Shown one piece after another: positions 1 to 4,019 of a stretch of DNA of 5,691 nt (position 1 is its first letter; each line of letters begins with the position of its first letter). Origin of the DNA: Candidatus Nanoarchaeia archaeon. GTDB lineage: Archaea > Nanobdellota > Nanobdellia > Woesearchaeales > CG1-02-33-12. The DNA lies in assembly GCA_028711925.1 (NCBI GenBank), contig JAQTRH010000066.1:1-5691 (forward strand). Direction: 5' to 3'. The notes beneath the pieces are model-generated. The model made no database searches. It saw only the letters and a list, made by a program, of their open reading frames with translations, and was not told the DNA's origin. A program made the position numbers and the translations under genes.

Positions 1-425
1 ATAATCAGCCATGCAATAAGATAAGCCAAAAACGTTGAGCCATTGATAAAAAATAAAAGCACAACAGCCAACCTGATGAAAGTAGGATCAGTGTTAAAGT
101 AATCTGCTATTCCACCGCAGACACCGCCTAAAACCTTATCAGTCTTGCTCCTGAAAAGCCTTTTTGCCTTGCCTTTTACCTTAGAGCTTGAGTTTTGGTT
201 GGTTTCCAACCTAGTATCTTTTTTACTAAAATTAAATGCAAGGTAGATAATTGCTCCGAGAACATTCAAAAATATGATTACCAGTATCCATATAAGTTTT
301 TCAGACGTTTCTCTCCTTGAGCCAATGCAGTCAACCAATGCCCAAATCCATAAGAATATTGAAATAATTGCAATTGAAATGATTATGCTTGCAAATGCAC
401 TAATTCCCAAAAAATTACGTATCAT
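1..425 (-). CDS. PLDc_N-PspC membrane protein, 3' end outside window
   Basis: The first 141 residues are visible and the frame is still open at the window edge. Residues 9-30 and 43-65 form two hydrophobic helices. The stretch between and around them (WIWALVDCIG, then EKLIWILV and GAIIYL) resembles the PLDc_N membrane hairpin. A basic linker (about 66-95) leads to a PspC domain with GGVCGGIADYF at 100-110, NTDPTFIRLA at 111-120 and a third helix from about 119. In bacteria PspC belongs to the phage-shock envelope stress response. In archaea the domain appears in uncharacterised small membrane proteins, so a role in membrane stress is only inference. The start is ATG at 425-423; GGTGAT lies 5 bases upstream, and the next in-frame codons continue into helix 1. 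The gene is divergent from the seven-helix gene at 536. Domain calls are confident; function is not. Confidence 0.88.
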   Translation of the reverse strand, partial: MIRNFLGISAFASIIISIAIISIFLWIWALVDCIGSRRETSEKLIWILVIIFLNVLGAIIYLAFNFSKKDTRLETNQNSSSKVKGKAKRLFRSKTDKVLGGVCGGIADYFNTDPTFIRLAVVLLFFINGSTFLAYLIAWLI

Positions 426-430
426 TTATC

Positions 431-467
431 ATCACCAAAATAAATAAAGCATAGCTTATTTATAAAT
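431..467 (-). promoter_or_regulatory. TATA box and Shine-Dalgarno of the PspC gene
   Basis: The palindromic ATTTATAAAT at 458-467 is a good archaeal TATA box. A start about 26 bases downstream falls near 437. GGTGAT at 436-431 matches the complement of the archaeal 16S rRNA tail and sits 5 bases before the ATG at 425. The leader would be only about 12 bases long, with the ribosome binding site at its very 5' end. The transcription start is inferred from spacing alone. Confidence 0.6.
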
Positions 468-505
468 AGTATGAAAAACAAATACAGAGGATTAATACAT
501 AAAGA

Positions 506-517
506 TTTTTAAATAAT
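506..517 (+). promoter_or_regulatory. TATA box for the 536 gene, probably leaderless
   Basis: The sequence TTTTTAAATAAT has its core TTTAAATAA at 508-516, that is 28 to 20 bases before the ATG at 536. Normal archaeal TATA-to-start spacing therefore places transcription initiation at or next to the A of the start codon. No Shine-Dalgarno sequence precedes the ATG, which fits a leaderless mRNA. A second AT-rich stretch directly before the ATG (527-534) is too close to act as the TATA box. Confidence 0.6.
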
Positions 518-535
518 GCAATCTTAATATATAAA

Positions 536-1198
536 ATGACAATAATCGATAACTTTCCTTTAATTGAGTTCATATACTCCTGTCTTATAATATTTCCAAG
601 CCTTTTGATTTACATTAAAACAAAAAAAATCTACAACTTCAAAAAGCACACAGGAGTAAGATATTTCAGCAATGCCTTTCTGTTTTTTGCAATCTCTTTT
701 TCAATAAGGTTTATCTACTTTATTTCACGAAGCTATTCAGAGTATTCTTTATCTAAAATAATGCTTTACAATAATTATATCCTTATATTTTTTGAATTAT
801 TTTTCCTTGTGCCGGGATTTTACTTCTTTATGAGCTTGACATACAAAAACTTTGGAAGATACAGGAAATTAGCATGGCGCTTTGGGATTGTTTTTCTGTT
901 TTTGGTATCATTAGTTGACTATTTCACTTACACTTTTCTGCTTATGTATATAGTTTCAATAGGTTTTTTCTCAATGAACTCTTTTATCAGCTACAGAAAC
1001 TACCAGAAAAAGCAAACAAAATACGGCCAAATCTATTCAACTGCAATGGTCTTGCTTTTAATCTCATGGATACTTAATTTTTCAACGCAATATATCCTTG
1101 ACAAAATCCCGTTTTTAAGGTATTATGTTTACTTTGTAAACGTGTTGGCAGTTTTGATAATGCTATTTATTGTAAACAAAATGCTTGATAATTTTTAA
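536..1198 (+). CDS. Seven-helix membrane protein of unknown function
   Basis: The protein has 220 residues and seven predicted membrane helices, at about 8-27, 44-64, 81-102, 113-131, 134-152, 166-185 and 194-214. Positive charges cluster in the loops at 28-43, 103-112 and 153-165. By the positive-inside rule this puts the N-terminus outside and the C-terminus in the cytoplasm. It has no signal peptide, no soluble domain and no motif I recognise. The topology resembles the seven-helix sensor modules at the front of some prokaryotic signalling proteins, but here no kinase or other output domain follows. The next gene, 2 bases downstream, encodes a small DNA-binding protein, so the pair could be a split sensor and regulator; that is inference from position only. 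The ATG is favoured by the TATA box about 26 bases upstream. Confidence 0.85.
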   Translation: MTIIDNFPLIEFIYSCLIIFPSLLIYIKTKKIYNFKKHTGVRYFSNAFLFFAISFSIRFIYFISRSYSEYSLSKIMLYNNYILIFFELFFLVPGFYFFMSLTYKNFGRYRKLAWRFGIVFLFLVSLVDYFTYTFLLMYIVSIGFFSMNSFISYRNYQKKQTKYGQIYSTAMVLLLISWILNFSTQYILDKIPFLRYYVYFVNVLAVLIMLFIVNKMLDNF

Positions 1199-1200
1199 AA

Positions 1201-1473
1201 ATGAAAAAAAGAGAAAGATTTGATGTAATAAATGATATCCTTGTTTCAATCAAGAAGAATAAAGGAAAAATAAAGCCGACAAGGCTTCTATACTCTTCTA
1301 ATCTATCATCCCTTATGTTTAAGGATTATATCTCAGACCTTACAAAGACAGGCCTAATAGCTGAAGTCAAGGACTCAAAAGGCAGAAAACATTATGAGAT
1401 CACAGAAAAGGGCCATGACTTCCTTAGAAAGTATTCTATGTTCAATGAATTTGTTGGCAATTTAGGTTTATAA
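1201..1473 (+). CDS. Winged-helix DNA-binding protein, SSO10a/HTH_45-like
   Basis: This 90-residue basic protein has the layout of archaeal HTH_45 / SSO10a winged-helix proteins. Helix 1 lies at about 6-19. The characteristic segment TRLLYSSNLSSLMFKDYI at 27-44 leads into the recognition helix, followed by DLTKTGLI at 46-53. The wing is at about 54-68, with charged tip KDSKGRK, and ITEKGHDFLRKY closes the fold. In SSO10a the last helix is a long antiparallel coiled coil used for dimerisation. Here only about 20 residues follow the wing, so the dimer helix is short. It starts 2 bases after the stop of the membrane protein gene, with no clear ribosome binding site, so the two are probably co-transcribed and translationally coupled. 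It ends 5 bases from the convergent tRNA-Tyr gene. The target DNA is unknown. Confidence 0.85.
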   Translation: MKKRERFDVINDILVSIKKNKGKIKPTRLLYSSNLSSLMFKDYISDLTKTGLIAEVKDSKGRKHYEITEKGHDFLRKYSMFNEFVGNLGL

Positions 1474-1474
1474 G

Positions 1475-1478
1475 AAAA
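1475..1478 (-). terminator. Short T-run after tRNA-Tyr
   Basis: Four T residues follow the discriminator base directly on the minus strand, within a slightly longer T-rich stretch. Archaeal RNA polymerase can terminate on short T-runs, and the 5-base gap to the stop codon of the convergent winged-helix gene leaves no room for more. This is weak evidence, and the true 3' end may lie inside the neighbouring gene. Confidence 0.3.
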
Positions 1479-1601
1479 TCCCCGCTGCCGGATTTGAACC
1501 AGCAACCTTTCGGTAACAGCTGTCTGCATTTCATCCATTCTCCTTATGAGATAGTCGGGCAGAATCTACAGCCGAACGCTCTACCGTTGAGCTAAACGGG
1601 G
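1479..1601 (-). tRNA. tRNA-Tyr (anticodon GTA), intron-containing
   Basis: After removal of a 51-base intron the gene gives a 72-base tRNA. The acceptor stem CCCCGTT/AGCGGGG closes with one T-G pair, and the D-arm stem is GCTC/GAGC. The anticodon stem TTCGG/CCGAA holds the loop CTGTAGA, with GTA at 1569-1567. The variable loop is 5 bases, and the T-arm is GCTGG-TTCAAAT-CCGGC. The C1-G72 pair and A73 are the tyrosine identity bases of archaea and eukaryotes. CCA is not encoded. The 5' exon is 1601-1566 and the 3' exon is 1514-1479. The gene converges on the winged-helix gene, and its promoter overlaps the end of the upstream protein gene. Confidence 0.95.
1515..1565 (-). other. tRNA-Tyr intron, 51 bases, at position 37/38
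   Basis: The intron follows G37, the standard archaeal site one base 3' of the anticodon. Exon bases 32-35 (CTGT) can pair with ACAG near the intron 3' end. Intron CTGC, close to its 5' end, pairs with the adjoining GCAG. This gives a 4-bp central helix between two bulges, as in a bulge-helix-bulge motif. However, the bulges count 5 and 6 bases instead of 3 and 3. An inner hairpin, TCTC-ATAAG-GAGA, is also possible. The boundaries follow from the mature tRNA fold; moving both by one base gives the same product. Confidence 0.8.
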
Positions 1602-1622
1602 TAAAAACCAAGAAAAAATCTT

Positions 1623-1632
1623 TATTTATATA
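1623..1632 (-). promoter_or_regulatory. TATA box of tRNA-Tyr, overlapping the upstream stop codon
   Basis: TATATAAATA lies 30 to 21 bases upstream of the A at 1602, the base immediately before C1 of the tRNA. Standard TATA spacing therefore starts the transcript at that A or at C1, leaving no 5' leader or a single extra base. The box overlaps the last codons and stop (1628-1626) of the membrane-anchored protein gene, so the two genes are packed as tightly as possible. Confidence 0.65.
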
Positions 1633-3083
1633 GCTTTTGATTTTTTTTCATAGGCAAGTTCAACTCTATTCGACCTTGTTATTGAAATTTTTCCGCTCTT
1701 GTTTTCATACTTTACTATTGCAGGCCTTAAACTGAAAGTGCCCAATATGCTTAACCTTGATTTAATCTTATAAGTTATCAACCTCTCCTCAAATCTGTCA
1801 AGAATATCAACATTCCATTTTACTATATTTCCTTTCTTGTCATGCATAACTATCTTTGTAGGCTTCAGCGTTCCTATTTGGAAATCCTTTTCTATATCTG
1901 CTATGTTTGGAACTCCGTCGATAATTGAAACATTTTTTATCTGCCTTCCAGTCCTGTTTCTTACATTCATTATAACCTTTATCTCTGTTATTCCGCCTTC
2001 TTTTGTTCCAAGCACTACTGCCTGTTTTTTTACAATTATATCCCCTCTCAATATATAATAAAGTATCAAGATAATCAAGGTAAGGACAATTATTATTACC
2101 AATGGTCTAAAGTTAGTAATCACTATTACCTCTATTTTTCCAGCCGGCTTTAAATCAACATCAAGAGCCCTGTATCTTTTTCCATTTTCTTTAATAACAT
2201 ACATTTTTGGATCTGTTGATGTAACCAGGTCCTTGAAAAACCCTATTTCTATTTTCAATGTTTCCTGCTTTTTTACATTTCCATTATTTGTGTATGTTAT
2301 TTTTTGCTCTGTCTTCAAAAAAGACTTTTCTTCAAAAGAAGAATACTCTATTTCTGAGTATGAAATTACCTTTACTGGAATATCTTCTATAGACCTTATT
2401 TTCTCACCACCCGCATAGATCTCTAAATTAACAGTATCATCCATAGGAGGCTGCAATGAATCAACAGAATAGGTTATCACAACTGTTTTTTCTTCAAGAG
2501 GCTCTAATGAAGTTGTTGTTTCTTTATTTATAACAATGCTTGAAAGCCTTATATCCAGTTTGGAGATATTCAAAGGATTTCTATTCTTTAAATTAACTTT
2601 TATTTGAAAGTTTTCTCCAGGTTTTATGCTTTCAGGTATTTCAACATCTGCAGTCACAGTGGGAGGGTAAGATCCTGCGTTTTCTCCTGAGTTCAAGTAA
2701 ATAGGAAGGTTTATCTCCTCTAAGACTTCTGTTTTAGTTGACTTAACTTTTACTGGAATTCTATAAAGGCTTGGAGGCATATTCGATACAGCCATAAGGG
2801 ATATCTTAATTTTCCTTGTTGCCCCGCTTGTTATAGTCACTATAGAATCTTTAGGTGGAAGAATTTGTATGCTCCACTGCGGGTTGATTCCAAAACTTAT
2901 CTTATAGCTATCATCAAAACTTTCATTATTGTTTATTGTTAAATAAAACTCTGCTGCCTCATTCACAACAACATTGTCTTTTATTGATTCATAACTCAAT
3001 GAAAATCCTGGATTAGCATAAGCAAAAGACAAGCTAACTAAAAGTACAGTAAAAACAAGAAAACCTCTTTTAAGCATATGCAT
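1626..3083 (-). CDS. Membrane-anchored surface protein with Ig-like domains
   Basis: The protein has 485 residues. Residues 1-23 form a signal peptide: a basic MHMLKRG start, a hydrophobic core, then SFAYA before NPGF. The exported part (about 24-324) is rich in beta strands and N, S and T. It looks like three consecutive Ig-like/CARDB-type modules, near 25-135, 138-242 and 245-322. One hydrophobic helix at about 325-345 anchors it, followed by basic residues. Some 140 residues on the inside (346-485) look like a further beta domain, which is unusual because such proteins often end shortly after the anchor. I recognise no enzyme motif, so a structural, adhesive or envelope role is inference. 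ATG 3083-3081 is preferred because GGTGGT lies 5 bases upstream. TTG at 3086 and ATG at 3077 are alternatives in the same frame. It has its own promoter. Confidence 0.85.
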   Translation of the reverse strand: MHMLKRGFLVFTVLLVSLSFAYANPGFSLSYESIKDNVVVNEAAEFYLTINNNESFDDSYKISFGINPQWSIQILPPKDSIVTITSGATRKIKISLMAVSNMPPSLYRIPVKVKSTKTEVLEEINLPIYLNSGENAGSYPPTVTADVEIPESIKPGENFQIKVNLKNRNPLNISKLDIRLSSIVINKETTTSLEPLEEKTVVITYSVDSLQPPMDDTVNLEIYAGGEKIRSIEDIPVKVISYSEIEYSSFEEKSFLKTEQKITYTNNGNVKKQETLKIEIGFFKDLVTSTDPKMYVIKENGKRYRALDVDLKPAGKIEVIVITNFRPLVIIIVLTLIILILYYILRGDIIVKKQAVVLGTKEGGITEIKVIMNVRNRTGRQIKNVSIIDGVPNIADIEKDFQIGTLKPTKIVMHDKKGNIVKWNVDILDRFEERLITYKIKSRLSILGTFSLRPAIVKYENKSGKISITRSNRVELAYEKKSKAI

Positions 3084-3088
3084 CAACT

Positions 3089-3139
3089 ACCACCCTATTA
3101 TTATTTATAAGTGTTTAATATAGTAATTTATATATAAAT
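3089..3139 (-). promoter_or_regulatory. Promoter and ribosome binding site of the surface protein gene
   Basis: A strong TATA-like stretch (ATTTATATATAAAT, about 3126-3139) would start transcription near 3106 and give a leader of about 23 bases. That leader carries GGTGGT (3094-3089), 5 bases before the ATG at 3083. A second TATA-like box, TTATAAATAA at 3101-3110, would instead start the RNA near 3079, just upstream of the alternative ATG at 3077. The ribosome binding site favours the first reading. Confidence 0.55.
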
Positions 3140-3160
3140 CTTTCTAAAGTAATTAACCTT

Positions 3161-3700
3161 TTAATCATTAAACTCTTCTTTTAATAGGCCATATCTAAGT
3201 TCATCACAATATCTTCCATTTTGGAATCTGTGTTTAGTTAGCCTGCCTTCATACTTAAAGCCGATTCTTTCAAGAACTTTTATAGAATCAGTGTTTTCAT
3301 GGTTAAGCTTTGCAAATATCCTCCTGAAACCTAGTTTATTAAACCCAAAATCAATAATCATTTTTGCTGCTTCAGATGCATAACCCTTTCCCCTGAATGG
3401 TTTTCCAATCCAATAGCCAAGCTCTGCATTTTTATTTTTGTAATTTATGTTAAACAATGAAACCATCCCAACTATCTCTTTATTTAGTTCTATTCCAAGA
3501 CTATACTCTTCTTTTTTCTCGAGTTTTTCTCTGTTTTTCTTTATAAAACTCAGTGCATCCTCAATCCTATAGGGATAAGGTATGTGCACTGTATATTTGC
3601 TTATTGATTTATCCTGAGCATATTCTTTGATTGACTCTGCATCCTTAACTTCAGGAGTCCTAAGGTTAATTCTTTTTCCTCCTATGAATATTTTTTCCAT
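3161..3700 (-). CDS. GNAT N-acetyltransferase, RimJ/RimL-like
   Basis: The protein has 179 residues, the usual length for this family. It transfers an acetyl group from acetyl-CoA to an amine. The RimJ/RimL type often acts on protein N-termini, but relatives modify antibiotics or polyamines, so the substrate is open. The N-terminal strand INLRTPEVKDAESI is at 11-24. The central strand GIELNKEIVGMVSLF is at 69-83. Motif A, with GYWIGKPFRGKGYASEA, spans 95-111, where R103-G104-K105-G106-Y107-A108 is the pyrophosphate-binding loop for CoA. Motif B with NHENTDSIKVLERIGFKYEG is at 133-152. All core parts are present. The ATG at 3700 is the only possible start, since an in-frame stop lies three codons upstream. 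I see no ribosome binding site and no TATA box at the right distance; repeat copy B ends 21 bases upstream. The gene may be read through from the tRNA-Pro promoter. Confidence 0.93.
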   Translation of the reverse strand: MEKIFIGGKRINLRTPEVKDAESIKEYAQDKSISKYTVHIPYPYRIEDALSFIKKNREKLEKKEEYSLGIELNKEIVGMVSLFNINYKNKNAELGYWIGKPFRGKGYASEAAKMIIDFGFNKLGFRRIFAKLNHENTDSIKVLERIGFKYEGRLTKHRFQNGRYCDELRYGLLKEEFND

Positions 3701-3721
3701 TTTTACTTAGTTTAAAACTTC

Positions 3722-3801
3722 TGCGAGCGAAGCGAGTGTGAGGGACTTCAATTGCTTTGCAATTGAATGTCGCTTCTGTGTGCCAGCTTAGCAAGAAGCT
3801 G
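3722..3801 (-). repeat. Structured repeat, copy B, downstream of tRNA-Pro
   Basis: This 80-base element is related to copy A at 3843-3921, in the same orientation. On the plus strand both begin with the identical 15-mer TGCGAGCGAAGCGAG (here 3722-3736) and share GTGCCAGCT (3780-3788). Hairpin I is CAGCTT (3784-3789) with AAGCTG (3796-3801). Hairpin II is GAC plus TTCAATTGC (3744-3755) with GCAATTGAA, a one-base bulge and GTC (3759-3771), closed by a TTT loop. Read on the minus strand, the element begins 2 bases after the tRNA discriminator base. It is far richer in G and C than the neighbouring protein genes and is probably part of the primary tRNA transcript. Confidence 0.8.
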
Positions 3802-3817
3802 AATGGGGCCGCCGAGA

Positions 3818-3921
3818 CTTTCAAAAATGATTCCGCTTTTTTTGCGAGCGAAGCGAGCACGGTGGGCTTGAATTTTTAATTCAACGCCCGCCCTTGCGTG
3901 CCAGCTGAGCGTAACCAGCTG
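3818..3921 (-). other. tRNA-Pro intron, 104 bases, in the T-loop at 59/60
   Basis: The T-loop is interrupted after TTCAAA, and the joined loop reads TTCAAAT. Around the junction, exon TTCA (54-57) pairs with intron TGAA as a 4-bp central helix. The 5' bulge is AA|C and the 3' bulge is AG|T, each three bases with the cut after the second. The T-stem CCGAG/CTCGG forms the outer helix. This is the substrate form of the archaeal splicing endonuclease, except that I find no good inner intron helix next to the 5' bulge. Repeat copy A fills intron bases 1-79. The last 25 bases are an A-rich, then T-rich tail holding the splice pairing. Confidence 0.88.
3843..3921 (-). repeat. Structured repeat, copy A, inside the tRNA-Pro intron
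   Basis: This 79-base element begins, on the minus strand, exactly at the first base of the intron. On the plus strand it carries TGCGAGCGAAGCGAG (3843-3857) and GTGCCAGCT (3898-3906), both identical to copy B. Hairpin I pairs CAGCTG (3902-3907) with CAGCTG (3916-3921). Hairpin II pairs GGGC plus TTGAATT (3864-3874) with AATTCAA, a one-base bulge and GCCC (3878-3889), with a TTT loop. The stems match copy B in shape but differ in base identity. An additional GCACG/CGTGC pairing around hairpin II is specific to this copy. Confidence 0.8.
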
Positions 3922-4000
3922 TTTGAACTCGGGTTACCAGCTCCCCGAGCTGGAATGATAGCCAAACTACACTACGGCCCCAACAGAAATAAAAACAATT

Positions 4001-4014
4001 CTTTAATTTAAAAA
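4001..4014 (-). promoter_or_regulatory. TATA box of tRNA-Pro
   Basis: On the minus strand TTTTTAAATTAAAG runs from 4014 to 4001, and its core TTTAAATTA lies 31 to 23 bases before G1 of the tRNA (3981). Normal spacing places transcription start on the mature 5' G, without a leader. The box begins only 6 bases after the rad50 stop codon. Confidence 0.65.
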
Positions 4015-4019
4015 CCTTT

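Larger units (their letters stand above)
3804..3981 (-). tRNA. tRNA-Pro (anticodon GGG) with T-loop intron
   Basis: Splicing out 104 bases gives a 74-base tRNA. The acceptor stem GGGGCCG/CGGCCCC is seven perfect pairs. The D-arm is GTGT-AGTTTGGCTA-TCAT, with A14, G15, G18, G19 and A21 in place. The anticodon stem CCAGC/GCTGG holds the loop TCGGGGA, with GGG at 3946-3944. The variable loop is TAAC, where C48 pairs with G15. The T-stem CCGAG/CTCGG is perfect, and A73 is at 3804. CCA is not encoded. G35-G36 and A73 fit proline. Base 33 is C where tRNAs almost always have U. The 5' exon is 3981-3922 and the 3' exon is 3817-3804. The 3' exon is only 14 bases, so a search without introns would miss the gene. 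Confidence 0.93.

Noticed and set aside
1566..1572. Reading the tRNA-Tyr loop as anticodon TGT (threonine)
   Set aside because: That reading leaves no U33 in the right place and breaks the 7-base loop. GTA with C32-T33 and G37 fits, as do C1-G72 and A73.
1837..2418. Plus-strand open frames of 73 and 61 residues
   Set aside because: They lie opposite the surface protein gene, show no ribosome binding site and have no recognisable protein features.
3084..3086. TTG as start of the surface protein
   Set aside because: The ATG one codon later has better spacing to GGTGGT, and ATG is the commoner start codon.
3666..3860. 64-residue minus-strand open frame upstream of the GNAT gene
   Set aside because: It runs through repeat B, the tRNA-Pro 3' exon and part of the intron. 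It has no ribosome binding site and overlaps the true GNAT start, so it is an accident of the GC-rich RNA region.
3722..3921. CRISPR array
   Set aside because: There are only two diverged copies with internal hairpins, and the stretch between them is tRNA and intron tail instead of a spacer.
3935..3955. GC-rich hairpin taken as a transcription terminator
   Set aside because: The CCAGC/GCTGG hairpin is the anticodon arm of tRNA-Pro, and no T-run follows.
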